Assembly (NCBI GenBank): GCA_963848675.1
Contig: CAWKEY010000077.1
Location: 1-32,086 of the forward strand
Length of the DNA stretch: 32,086 bases
Origin: CAWKEY01 sp963848675
Lineage (GTDB): Bacteria; Pseudomonadota; Gammaproteobacteria; Methylococcales; Methylomonadaceae
Direction: 5' to 3'
Positions 25,390-32,086 of this stretch are shown piece by piece; the first letter of the stretch is position 1; each line of letters opens with the position of its first letter. Position numbers and translations under genes: made by a program. The notes under the pieces are model-generated. The model ran no database searches, was not told where the DNA came from, and saw only the letters and a program-made list of their open reading frames with translations.

Positions 25390-26793
25390 ATGACGGAAAA
25401 GACTGCTAGCAAATATCTGCTTAACCTTGAAAAGCACTTCGCCCATGACAATCCTGTATTGCAAAAAGCCTCAAAAGTCTTTCATGCCCTTGATCAGATT
25501 GAGTACGACCTGGGCCTCATCGACATGGATGAAACAACTGCCTGTAAAAATTCCTGGTGGCCCATCGTCACCCTGATGGGTGGCAACTCAACTGCAAAGT
25601 CCCGGTTCATTGATAGCTATCTGGGCGCAGAACAGCAGACCTCCGGCATTCAGACCTCCAGTCACAAATTTACTGTGCTGCTGCATAACAACCAGCCCAA
25701 TCCGACCATATTGCCCGGAACGGCGCTCGACGTTGACCACCGCTACCCGTTTTACCAAATCAGCCGCAAAATTGAGCAACAACAGGCCGGTGAAGGCAAC
25801 CGGATCAATTCTTATCTGGAACTCAAAACCATCAACAGCGACCGCTTAAAAAGCAAGCTGTTCATTGATACACCCAACATCAACGCCGCTGCCGGCAACC
25901 CTGCCGCGGCCCTGCTCAACAGACACAGTATTGAAAACTCGGATCTGGTGCTAATTTTCACCGATGTTTTTGATTTGGCCTCGCCACTACTCACGGAATT
26001 AGTCGAAACCATCCGCCAGTATCAGGATTCGAATAAGTTTGTGTATTTGATCGACGAGCCTTATTCGAGCCTTGGCACCAATAGCAATGACCTTATTGCT
26101 GCCTGCCAAAAAAAATTATCCGAACAGGGTCTGAATACCGGACAGTTTATTGTGCTGCCTAATCAGGCCAACAGCTTTACGTCCCAAAACCAGGCCGCCG
26201 TGTTCGCCGCCATTGATCAGCGTCTGGCCAATGTTGCCCATGAACGTTCCTACCGCGTTCTCGACTCTCTGCAAAAAAGCATCCATGCACTTGATGAAAC
26301 CGTTATCCCTGAAGTGAAGGCGGGCATTACCTTGTGGAAAGACCGCACAAACTTTTCCAGTCTGCTGATCCTGGGCTTTATCATCACCTTAAGCCTGTTT
26401 GCTGAAATCAATACCGGCATCGTATTAGCCACGGTAGCCGACCCCATCCTGGGTCCAATTGCACTTGCCGTGCTGATTGCCATTATGACTCCGCTGCATC
26501 TTCTTATCAGCAAGCTGCAAGCCAAATACATCATCAAGCAACTAAAAGCCCGGCAGAAAGAACTGCATTTAATGGAGAATCTGGCCGGGCTCTTTGAAAA
26601 AAACATGACTTTTTGGCGTATGCTGCTACCGGTTAGTGAACCGGCCGGCTGGAACAAAAAAACCAGGGCCCGCTTGACCCAGCTATCGGATAAAACCAAA
26701 GAATTGGTGCAATTATTGAATGATAACTTCGGCGCTTACGACCCAACTTCATTTATTGCCTATTCAGAGTCATCGGACTTTAACGATTTGTAG
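25390..26793 (+). CDS. EHD/dynamin-like GTPase-related membrane protein with altered nucleotide-binding motifs
   Basis: From the ATG at 25390 the product has 467 residues. The P-loop-like segment is GGNSTAKS (64-71), where a functional loop would have Gly before the Lys. It is followed by a switch-like QTSSHKF (88-94), then LPGTALDVD (108-116), which resembles the EHD-family PGNALVVD segment. A G3-like FIDTPN (158-163) has Asn in place of Gly. The G4 position reads YLIDEP instead of NKxD. Two hydrophobic segments at about 324-342 and 352-374 form a probable membrane hairpin, followed by a helical C-terminus. This fits bacterial dynamin-like proteins that remodel membranes, but nucleotide hydrolysis is uncertain. 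No strong Shine-Dalgarno sequence is seen. A membrane protein gene follows after 15 bases. Confidence 0.65.
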   Translation: MTEKTASKYLLNLEKHFAHDNPVLQKASKVFHALDQIEYDLGLIDMDETTACKNSWWPIVTLMGGNSTAKSRFIDSYLGAEQQTSGIQTSSHKFTVLLHNNQPNPTILPGTALDVDHRYPFYQISRKIEQQQAGEGNRINSYLELKTINSDRLKSKLFIDTPNINAAAGNPAAALLNRHSIENSDLVLIFTDVFDLASPLLTELVETIRQYQDSNKFVYLIDEPYSSLGTNSNDLIAACQKKLSEQGLNTGQFIVLPNQANSFTSQNQAAVFAAIDQRLANVAHERSYRVLDSLQKSIHALDETVIPEVKAGITLWKDRTNFSSLLILGFIITLSLFAEINTGIVLATVADPILGPIALAVLIAIMTPLHLLISKLQAKYIIKQLKARQKELHLMENLAGLFEKNMTFWRMLLPVSEPAGWNKKTRARLTQLSDKTKELVQLLNDNFGAYDPTSFIAYSESSDFNDL

Positions 26794-26808
26794 CGATTCC
26801 GAGCCCCA

Positions 26809-27324
26809 ATGACCCTGCAATCGAATATGGATGCGTTGAAGCAATATCTGCCGCTATGCTGGTTTAGAAACAACCCGCTGAGTTTGCCAAAATCAATGGC
26901 TTTTTTTAACCAAAATCTATTGTTTTATTATATTGTTGAGTTTTTTCTTCAGACGAATATGATCGATGACCCCATAGAAGCGTTCTTTGAGGTCACCCTG
27001 GAAACATCGCTAACGCTGTTGTTTGTAGGGATTATGATGCTTTTCAACAAGTCCCTATACGTATATATACAAGTGGCTACCGCCGTATTATTTTGTGAAA
27101 ACATAGTCTCTATTTTCAGCGTGCCGGTGATAGTCTGGCTCACCATCAGTGAAAGCACCCTCAGTTATTATGTTCTCGCCCTGTTGGGCTTATGGGATTT
27201 TGCCTTGATTACCTATATTTTCAAAAGCGCGTTATCGATCAATCTAATCGCCGGCGCCGCTTTAGCCCTCTTTTATTTTATAACGACTTACGGCGCGGCC
27301 TTTGGTCTGGCGCAGATAATTTAA
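26809..27324 (+). CDS. Small polytopic membrane protein of unknown function
   Basis: This 171-residue protein begins with a polar, aromatic stretch (KQYLPLCWFRNNPLSLPKS) and then has four to five hydrophobic helices (about 34-48, 64-82, 84-115, 118-140 and 145-168). The pattern loosely recalls Yip1-type membrane proteins, but no motif confirms it. It starts 15 bases after the GTPase-like gene and ends 10 bases before yigZ, so the three are probably one transcript. An ATG six codons downstream (26827) is an alternative start. Confidence 0.6.
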   Translation: MTLQSNMDALKQYLPLCWFRNNPLSLPKSMAFFNQNLLFYYIVEFFLQTNMIDDPIEAFFEVTLETSLTLLFVGIMMLFNKSLYVYIQVATAVLFCENIVSIFSVPVIVWLTISESTLSYYVLALLGLWDFALITYIFKSALSINLIAGAALALFYFITTYGAAFGLAQII

Positions 27325-27334
27325 TAGACCGGCT

Positions 27335-27904
27335 ATGTATTGTGTCAAATCCGTACACACCATAGAAGACAGCATCAAAAAATCCCGCTTTATTGGCGTT
27401 ATTGCACCGTGCACCAGCGAAAACCAAGCCATGCTGCATCTTAAACAATTTTACAGCGAACACCCCAACGCCAGCCATATTGCCTTTGCATACCGAATCA
27501 AGACCGACAGCGCCATTATCTACCGCTTTCATGATGCCGGCGAACCGACGGGCACAGCCGGAAAACCGATTTTCCAGCATATCGAGGGAAAAGATTTGAT
27601 TAATGTGCTGCTTGCTGTGATTCGCTATTTTGGCGGCGTTAAGCTGGGTGCCGGCGGCCTGACCCGCGCCTACAGCAGCACCGCCAGGCAGGCCATCGAA
27701 GCGGCGGACGCCAGCGCTTATGTGGAACGGGTCAACATCCGCTTAACGCTGGATTACAAGCAAATGCAAGCTCTAGACTATCAATTGAAAAAGCTTGACG
27801 GGCAGATTGTCGAGCAGGATTTTGCCGGCCAGATAAAACTGCTTATTCGTTTGCCGGCAACGCATGAGTCAACCCTGCGGCAATCCTTTCCCGAAGTCTA
27901 TTGA
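27335..27904 (+). CDS. yigZ: YigZ/IMPACT family protein
   Basis: The 189-residue protein has the two-domain YigZ layout. The UPF0029/Impact N-terminal domain has KKSRFIGVIAP, ASHIAFAYRI, FHDAGEPTGTAGKPI near 69 and VIRYFGGVKLGAGGLTRAY near 100. A DUF1949 ferredoxin-like C-terminal domain covers about 125-189. Bacterial members are conserved and linked to translation or nucleic-acid binding, without a settled function. The start is ATG. It ends 18 bases from the stop of the convergent membrane protein gene. TTGAGC (27901-27906) and GCTCAA (27921-27926) could pair there, without a T-run. Confidence 0.92.
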   Translation: MYCVKSVHTIEDSIKKSRFIGVIAPCTSENQAMLHLKQFYSEHPNASHIAFAYRIKTDSAIIYRFHDAGEPTGTAGKPIFQHIEGKDLINVLLAVIRYFGGVKLGAGGLTRAYSSTARQAIEAADASAYVERVNIRLTLDYKQMQALDYQLKKLDGQIVEQDFAGQIKLLIRLPATHESTLRQSFPEVY

Positions 27905-27922
27905 GCGAAAGCCATCAGCTGC

Positions 27923-28639
27923 TCAAATATGCGCGGTCTCGAAAATCGCCTTGTAAGACACATACATCAGCGTCGACACCAGCATATACAAAACCGGCGT
28001 CAACAAAGGCATCAGGCCACCGCCAATGAATACCAGCGAAAAAACAAACGCCAGCAGCTTGTACATGGCGCCCTGGTGTTTGGCCGCCAGCTTGTTGCCC
28101 AGTGTTTTTGCCTGGCTCCAGGTATAATCCTTGAACAGCATCAGCGGATAGCTGAACCAGCAGGCAAAACTCGTCAACATCAACAGCACAAAAATAAGCG
28201 CCGCAAGCGCCGATGAGTAAATCCAGCCGGCTAGCTGGAGCAAAGACTTATCCTCCAAATTATCCGGCGTAAATTCCCAGTAAAAGAAGAATTGCCCTAT
28301 CTTGTACCACTCGCCCGCATAAATATTGGCTACCATTCTAAATACCAACCAGCACAGCACGATGCTAATTGCCGCCAGCAATGCTAGGGGCAGACTCTTA
28401 TTAATCGCCCAATAAAAGCCGACCGCCTTTTCTGGCGTTGCCTTAAGATCAATGTATTTGGCAACGCCGACACCGGCAAACAAACAGGTCACCGAGACCA
28501 AAACACCCAGCGCCAGGGAAATCCGTCCGATCGCTAAAACGATGCCGATAAACACGGTGCAGCCGATCCACACCAAAGGCGCCCGGCTGATTAATATCCC
28601 CGCCTGCCCAAGCCAGGAACTGAGGCTGTTGCGTTTCAC
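27923..28639 (-). CDS. Polytopic membrane protein resembling the BPSS1780 family
   Basis: This 238-residue protein has about six hydrophobic segments. It opens with a tryptophan/proline-containing stretch (SSWLGQAGILISRAPLVWIG), and has a central loop with FFFYWEFTPDNLEDKSLL and a later WFSYPLMLFKDYTWSQAKTLG. The general plan resembles BPSS1780-like membrane proteins of unknown function; this is a loose match. The start is GTG, overlapping the trpS stop as GTGA, so it is translationally coupled to trpS. Confidence 0.65.
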   Translation of the reverse strand: MKRNSLSSWLGQAGILISRAPLVWIGCTVFIGIVLAIGRISLALGVLVSVTCLFAGVGVAKYIDLKATPEKAVGFYWAINKSLPLALLAAISIVLCWLVFRMVANIYAGEWYKIGQFFFYWEFTPDNLEDKSLLQLAGWIYSSALAALIFVLLMLTSFACWFSYPLMLFKDYTWSQAKTLGNKLAAKHQGAMYKLLAFVFSLVFIGGGLMPLLTPVLYMLVSTLMYVSYKAIFETAHI

Positions 28640-29649
28640 AAACCGATCCGCGAAATGCCGACAGCTTTGCGTAATTCCTTGATAAAAGGCACGCTGATGG
28701 CGCGCGCTTTTTGCGCACCTTCCTGCAATTGCTGTTCGATGTGTTCTGGAGACTGCAACAAAGCCTCATAGCGCTCCCTGGCCGGCGCGATATGTTCGTT
28801 GATATGTTCAAACAGAACTTGCTTCATGACGCCCCAGGCAATGCCATCGGCATAACGCTGACGCATTTGCGCCACTTCGGAAGCGGTCGCAAAGGCCTGA
28901 TAAATACTGAACAGGGTGCAGCCGTGGGGATCTTTGGGCTCACCCGGCTCCAACGAATTGGTTTTGATCTTGTAAATCAGCTTTCTTAATTTTTTCTCGG
29001 GCTCAAATAAGGGAATGGTGTTGTGATAGCTCTTGCTCATTTTGCGGCCATCGAGCCCCGCCAAGGTTGCAGAATTGTCATCGACGACCGCTTCCGGCAA
29101 GACAAAATGCTCGCCGTAAGTATGATTAAAACGCCCTGCTATATCTCTAGCCATTTCAATATGCTGGACCTGATCCCTACCGACCGGCACCTTGTGCGCA
29201 TTAAACAGCAGTATATCCGCCGCCATCAGTATCGGGTAACTGAACAGGCCCATGGTCACGCCCTTATCGGCATCATTCTCGGCGCCTTCTTCATTCTCGG
29301 CGACCGCCGCCTTATAGGCATGCGCCCTGTTCATCAAGCCTTTTGCCGTCACACAACTCAGCATCCAGGCCAACTCCAGAATTTCAGGCACATCGGATTG
29401 CCGGTAAAAAACCGCATTGGACGTATTCAGCCCCAAAGCTAGCCAGGTAGCGGCAATTTCCAGACTGGACTGCCTGACCAGTTCCGGCTCCTGGCACTTG
29501 ATCAGTGCATGGTAATCGGCCAGAAAATAAAAAGGCGCAACATTGGCGTCTTTACTGGCTGCAATGGCTGGCCTGATGGCACCGACATAATTACCCAAAT
29601 GGGGCGTTCCGGTAGTGGTAATGCCAGTTAAAACTGTCGCTTTAGTCAT
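28636..29649 (-). CDS. trpS: Tryptophanyl-tRNA synthetase
   Basis: This class I synthetase charges tRNA-Trp. In its 337 residues the HIGH-type motif reads HLGN (17-20, within TGTPHLGNYVGA) and the KMSKS loop is GRKMSKS (201-207). Conserved segments FYFLADYHAL, LMAADILLFNA and VPVGRDQVQHIEMARDIA are present. The start is ATG. Its stop overlaps the downstream membrane protein gene by one base pattern (GTGA). No leader peptide or trp-type attenuator was seen in the 250 bases upstream. Confidence 0.96.
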   Translation of the reverse strand: MTKATVLTGITTTGTPHLGNYVGAIRPAIAASKDANVAPFYFLADYHALIKCQEPELVRQSSLEIAATWLALGLNTSNAVFYRQSDVPEILELAWMLSCVTAKGLMNRAHAYKAAVAENEEGAENDADKGVTMGLFSYPILMAADILLFNAHKVPVGRDQVQHIEMARDIAGRFNHTYGEHFVLPEAVVDDNSATLAGLDGRKMSKSYHNTIPLFEPEKKLRKLIYKIKTNSLEPGEPKDPHGCTLFSIYQAFATASEVAQMRQRYADGIAWGVMKQVLFEHINEHIAPARERYEALLQSPEHIEQQLQEGAQKARAISVPFIKELRKAVGISRIGL

Positions 29650-29691
29650 TTAGAAACACTCAATAATCCAGTTGGTGGTGGGCTTTAAGTT

Positions 29692-29887
29692 TTACCCGCC
29701 GAAATGGCAAACCGGGCATAAAACCAAGCATTCAAAACTGACATATTACATAAATCCAGACTAATATCCAGAGGCGAAAATCAATTAGTAAGCCAGCGGC
29801 AAATCATGCACCTTCATTATGTTTTTTATAGTACACTTTTCTACCGAAGTCTTACCCGCCGAACAGCGGAGCGGCAACTCAAGCATT
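29692..29887. repeat. Imperfect direct repeat in the trpS-PilZ spacer
   Basis: TTACCCGCCGAA occurs at 29692-29703 and 29852-29863. In both cases CAAGCATT follows about 16-21 bases later (29725-29732 and 29880-29887). The two units of about 36-41 bases bracket the spacer between divergent trpS and the PilZ gene. The role is unknown. Confidence 0.45.
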
Positions 29888-29901
29888 AGGCGGAGAAAAA
29901 A

Positions 29902-30201
29902 ATGCTGGAATATGATGAAAAACGTAATTATATCCGGATGGAAGTAGACTGTGACGTTACCTTTAAACTGGCCAACTCGAATGAACACTACCGCGGGCGC
30001 TGCACATCCATCAGTGGCGCCGGCGTATCATTTATTGCCGACCGGTGTTTTGATCCGGGCAAGGCCATGGAAATCCATGTCGAACCCAAGAATGCCGTAA
30101 CACCGCCGATGACAGCCTTTATCGAGGTCGTCAGAAGCACAAAACTAGACGACAACCAGTACGAAATTGCCGCCACTATAAAGAGCATAAAAGGGAACTA
30201 A
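29902..30201 (+). CDS. Single-domain PilZ protein (putative cyclic-di-GMP receptor)
   Basis: This is a 99-residue stand-alone PilZ domain. The RxxxR motif is R8-N-Y-I-R12, and the second motif, normally [D/N]xSxxG, reads SISGAG (36-41) with Ser for the acidic residue. Such proteins pass cyclic-di-GMP signals to motility, polysaccharide or pilus systems; no partner is encoded nearby. The ATG has a good ribosome-binding site (GGAGAAAAAA). The substitution in the second motif makes ligand binding likely but not assured. Confidence 0.85.
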   Translation: MLEYDEKRNYIRMEVDCDVTFKLANSNEHYRGRCTSISGAGVSFIADRCFDPGKAMEIHVEPKNAVTPPMTAFIEVVRSTKLDDNQYEIAATIKSIKGN

Positions 30202-30245
30202 CCGCCCTCACTTATTGAACACAACGGAGCCGCTGCTACTTTTTC

Positions 30246-30650
30246 ATGTTTACCATCACCAAAGAAGTCTATTTTTGCTACGGCCACCGGCTCATGAACC
30301 ATGCCGGCAAATGCCGCAATCTGCACGGTCACAGCGTCAAAGCCTCGGTTTCCATCCGGCAGGAACAACTCAACGACCAAGGCATGGTTTGCGATTTTTC
30401 CGATATCCGGGACTGTGTTGAACGTTATATTGATAAACATCTGGATCACAACTTCCTGCTTCATAAAGACGACCCCATCATCCCCGTGCTCATCGAAAAC
30501 CAGGAGCGTTTCCTCGCCCTGGACGAACACCCCACCGCCGAAGTACTCAGTAAAATGATTTATCAGCACCTGAAACAAGCCGGTTTTAACGTTGCCCAGG
30601 TTGTGCTGTGGGAAACCGCCAGCGCGCACGCCTGCTACAGCGAAAACTGA
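30246..30650 (+). CDS. queD: 6-carboxytetrahydropterin synthase (QueD/PTPS family)
   Basis: The family converts dihydroneopterin triphosphate to 6-carboxytetrahydropterin for queuosine, or to related pterins. The 134-residue protein has zinc ligands H14, H27 and H29 (CYGHRLMNHAGKCRNLHGHS), catalytic C23, the CDFSDI segment (49-54), LDHNFL (66-71), PTAEVLSKMIY (96-106) and the substrate Glu E123 (LWETASA). All key residues are present. The start is ATG with a weak ribosome-binding site. It precedes the DUF1249 gene by eight bases. Confidence 0.9.
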   Translation: MFTITKEVYFCYGHRLMNHAGKCRNLHGHSVKASVSIRQEQLNDQGMVCDFSDIRDCVERYIDKHLDHNFLLHKDDPIIPVLIENQERFLALDEHPTAEVLSKMIYQHLKQAGFNVAQVVLWETASAHACYSEN

Positions 30651-30658
30651 GCGCCGGT

Positions 30659-31114
30659 ATGGGCTTTATCAATCCGGTCAACAAATCCTACTGCCTGGAA
30701 CAAATCTGCGCCTCCAACTACCACAAGCTGTTGCAGTTAATTCCCGATTTACTGGCCTTTAAAGACCAGGCCATCGGCCTTGCGCCCAATAAAACCTCGC
30801 TATACCTTGACGTCATTGAACACACCCCGTACACCATGACCGTTGAGCTCAGCCACTGCTTTAATAAGAATCTGGACGAATTTCTGGAGCCCGCCGTCAA
30901 AATACGGGTGTACCTGGATGCCCAACTGGCGGAAGTATTAAGCGATCACGCCCGCGCCAGCGTATCCCGCGTTTTTAAAGATCCAGGCCTCAGCCTGGAA
31001 ATCATGAATTACAAATGGCGCCTAAACTACTTCCTGCAAAAGTGGCTGGATCACTGCTTGAACAAAAACTATACCTTTAGCGCTGACGCTATGAATACAC
31101 CGGAGCTGGCTTAG
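30659..31114 (+). CDS. DUF1249 (YqiB-like) protein
   Basis: This soluble protein of 151 residues resembles E. coli YqiB. Typical segments are YHKLLQLIPDLL, YLDVIEHTPYTMTVELSHCF, KIRVYLDAQLAEVL and a C-terminal KWRLNYFLQKWLDHCL. The function of the family is unknown; in E. coli yqiB lies near nudF and cpdA. The frame is open back to a GTG at 30608 inside queD, but the ATG at 30659, eight bases after the queD stop, gives the family's length. Confidence 0.85.
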   Translation: MGFINPVNKSYCLEQICASNYHKLLQLIPDLLAFKDQAIGLAPNKTSLYLDVIEHTPYTMTVELSHCFNKNLDEFLEPAVKIRVYLDAQLAEVLSDHARASVSRVFKDPGLSLEIMNYKWRLNYFLQKWLDHCLNKNYTFSADAMNTPELA

Positions 31115-31194
31115 CACTTTTATACCTCGCATCATTAACAATCCTGATAAGATTGAGCGGTTGCAATGTGGTTATCGGTTCAATCCGTAGATTA

Positions 31195-31223
31195 CGGTGG
31201 GCACAAACAGCATGTGCCCACCG
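31195..31223. repeat. 11-bp perfect stem-loop upstream of the RAYT unit
   Basis: CGGTGGGCACA (31195-31205) and TGTGCCCACCG (31213-31223) are perfect inverted arms with a 7-base loop. It lies in the 221-base spacer after the DUF1249 gene and has no T-run, so it looks like another REP-type element. It differs from the GATGGGCT hairpins that flank the transposase. Confidence 0.7.
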
Positions 31224-31258
31224 AACCGGGCTGCGATGAGAGAGCAGGCCGGGGTAAT

Positions 31259-31327
31259 ATTGGATTTGAGCGAGGCGGAGCAGTAATTTATAGGATGGGC
31301 TGACGCAGGAAGCCCATCAAATCCAAT
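31259..31327. repeat. Upstream REP element of the RAYT gene, nested inverted repeats
   Basis: An inner hairpin GATGGGCT (31294-31301) / AGCCCATC (31311-31318) has a 9-base loop GACGCAGGA. It is enclosed by an outer inverted pair ATTGGATTTGA (31259-31269) / TCAAATCCAAT (31317-31327). It ends eight bases before the transposase ATG. Confidence 0.8.
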
Positions 31328-31335
31328 TAAACAAA

Positions 31336-31866
31336 ATGACCAACTACCGCCGCATTTACACTCCAGGAGCAACCTGGTTTTTCACGGTCAATCTTGCCGA
31401 GCGGAATAACAATGCTTTGTTAATCGATAACATAGAGCAACTGCGGCAGGCTTTTCGCTATGTGAAACAACAACGGCCTTTCGATATCAATGCCGTCGTC
31501 GTGCTGCCAGAGCATTTACACTGCATCTGGACATTACCACCGGGTGACAACGATTATTCGACCCACTGGAATTTACTTAAAGCGCATTTTTCCCGCAGCA
31601 TTGATAAAGGCGAACGCGTTTGCGCAAGTCGAATTAGCAAAAAAGAGCGAGGAATCTGGCAACGCCGATTTTGGGCGCATTTAATAATCGATGAGCGTGA
31701 TTTCAACCAACACATCGACTATATCCATTGGAATCCGGTTAATCATGGATGGGCAAAACAGGTGGCTGATTGGGCGCATTCAAGTTTTCATGGGTATTTG
31801 AAACGTGGCATTTATCCGCTTGATTGGGGCGGTGCCGATGAATTTTATTTTGAAACTGGGGAATGA
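31336..31866 (+). CDS. REP-associated tyrosine transposase (RAYT, Y1 HUH family)
   Basis: The 176-residue protein has the HUH metal-binding motif H60-L-H62 in VVVLPEHLHCIWTLP and the conserved block GIWQRRFWAHLIIDERDF (106-123). The catalytic tyrosine is probably Y129 in HIDYIHWNPVNHG. These are the family hallmarks, and no frameshift is seen, so it may be active. Such enzymes cut and join single-stranded REP hairpins. The start is ATG. A REP lies just before it and an inverted copy starts five bases after its stop. Confidence 0.92.
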   Translation: MTNYRRIYTPGATWFFTVNLAERNNNALLIDNIEQLRQAFRYVKQQRPFDINAVVVLPEHLHCIWTLPPGDNDYSTHWNLLKAHFSRSIDKGERVCASRISKKERGIWQRRFWAHLIIDERDFNQHIDYIHWNPVNHGWAKQVADWAHSSFHGYLKRGIYPLDWGGADEFYFETGE

Positions 31867-31871
31867 CTTAA

Positions 31872-31896
31872 GATGGGCTTCGTGCCTCAGCCCATC
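31872..31896. repeat. Downstream REP element of the RAYT gene
   Basis: GATGGGCT (31872-31879) and AGCCCATC (31889-31896) form a perfect 8-bp stem with a 9-base loop. Read on the minus strand it is a near copy of the upstream REP, so the pair is in inverted orientation around the gene. Confidence 0.8.
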
Positions 31897-31961
31897 CTAT
31901 GAACTTTTATAGGCTAAATCTGACTTAAAACAATGGGAATTCCGATAAGAATAATTAAGGG

Positions 31962-32009
31962 GGCTAATAATTTTTTTGCATGCCATTATCGAATGGCCGA
32001 TTATTAGCC
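31962..32009. other. Nested stem-loop, possible structured RNA or terminator
   Basis: GGCTAATAAT (31962-31971) pairs with ATTATTAGCC (32000-32009). Inside it GCCATT and AATGGC form a second hairpin (31982-31997) with a 4-base loop. A T-run (AGCTTTTT) follows shortly, at about 32014-32021, which is compatible with a plus-strand terminator. Confidence 0.4.
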
Positions 32010-32020
32010 TAATAGCTTTT

Positions 32021-32077
32021 TATAATATAACGGAAATGTGCATCCGTTAACCCGAGTCGTCATTAGGTGCTCGGGTT
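32021..32077 (+). promoter_or_regulatory. TATAAT box followed by two adjacent stem-loops at the window edge
   Basis: TATAAT (32021-32026) precedes AACGGA (32029-32034) / TCCGTT (32043-32048), directly abutted by AACCCGAG (32049-32056) / CTCGGGTT (32070-32077). It might be a promoter and structured leader for a gene beyond the window. No convincing -35 is present and no known riboswitch class was recognised. Confidence 0.3.
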
Positions 32078-32086
32078 TATAGTCAT

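Larger units (their letters stand above)
31259..31900. mobile_element. RAYT transposase gene with its flanking inverted REPs
   Basis: This unit combines the upstream REP, the transposase gene and the downstream REP. The two REPs are inverted copies that agree over the ATAGGATGGGCTGA start, the 9-base loop (two mismatches) and the AGCCCATC arm. RAYT genes bracketed by their own REPs are a known domesticated relative of IS200/IS605. The REPs, not the gene, are what usually spreads. The exact unit boundaries are inferred. Confidence 0.6.

Noticed and set aside
31901..31933. GAACTT resembling a sigma-E -35 on the plus strand after the RAYT gene
   Set aside because: The matching -10 position reads GACTTAA, not GTC-type, and no gene follows within the window.

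Overview
The window looks like a chromosomal housekeeping region of a gammaproteobacterium. The protein sequences and gene order (rpoE-rseA-rseB-mucD-lepA-lepB-DUF4845-rnc-era-recO-pdxJ, with nadB divergent from rpoE) match the Pseudomonas/Methylococcales type of arrangement. The REP-rich spacers and mid-range base composition would fit a methanotroph of the Methylobacter/Methylomonas kind. That placement is an impression from family resemblance, not a computed one. No rRNA, tRNA, CRISPR array, prophage or classical IS was seen.

Layout. 1-4500: minus-strand genes for an AEC-family transporter, a CinA-like protein whose C-terminal amidase domain looks eroded, and the ABC-F ATPase Uup; a 23-bp perfect hairpin sits between the first two. 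4500-6030: pyrF, preceded by eight tandem copies of CCTTGAA, then a DUF486 membrane protein and an inverted-repeat (MITE-like) spacer. 6030-10150: mfd and ychJ on the minus strand; ychJ is bracketed by near-identical 18-bp direct repeats. 10370-12070: a TauE/SafE-type membrane protein and a PspF-like sigma-54 activator without a sensor domain. 12119-22806: a long minus-strand series running from rpoE (sigma-E/AlgU) through its anti-sigma system, a Do-type protease, LepA, LepB, DUF4845, RNase III, Era, RecO (frameshifted here), PdxJ and a PP2C phosphatase. 22981-24585: nadB.

24574-27904 is the least conventional part. It holds a small lipoprotein gene, a large EHD/dynamin-like GTPase relative with altered nucleotide-binding motifs and two membrane segments, a small polytopic membrane protein of unknown function, and yigZ. 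27923-31114 holds a membrane protein overlapping trpS, a single-domain PilZ protein, a QueD-like synthase and a DUF1249 protein. 31195-31900 is a REP-associated tyrosine transposase (RAYT) gene lying between two REP hairpins in inverted orientation, next to further strong hairpins. The last 130 bases carry three stacked stem-loops of unknown role.

How it works together: the rpoE cluster joins envelope-stress sensing (RseA/RseB and the MucD protease) with protein export (LepB), translation (LepA, Era) and RNA processing (RNase III). A good sigma-E-type promoter precedes rpoE, suggesting autoregulation. Several ORFs have been shortened to better starts: pyrF, ychJ, the sigma-54 activator, the PP2C phosphatase, DUF4845, the lipoprotein, the GTPase and DUF1249.

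The best candidates for something new are the degenerate GTPase module, the RAYT/REP unit, the heptamer repeat in the pyrF leader and the recO frameshift. None is proven to be a novel system from sequence reading alone.
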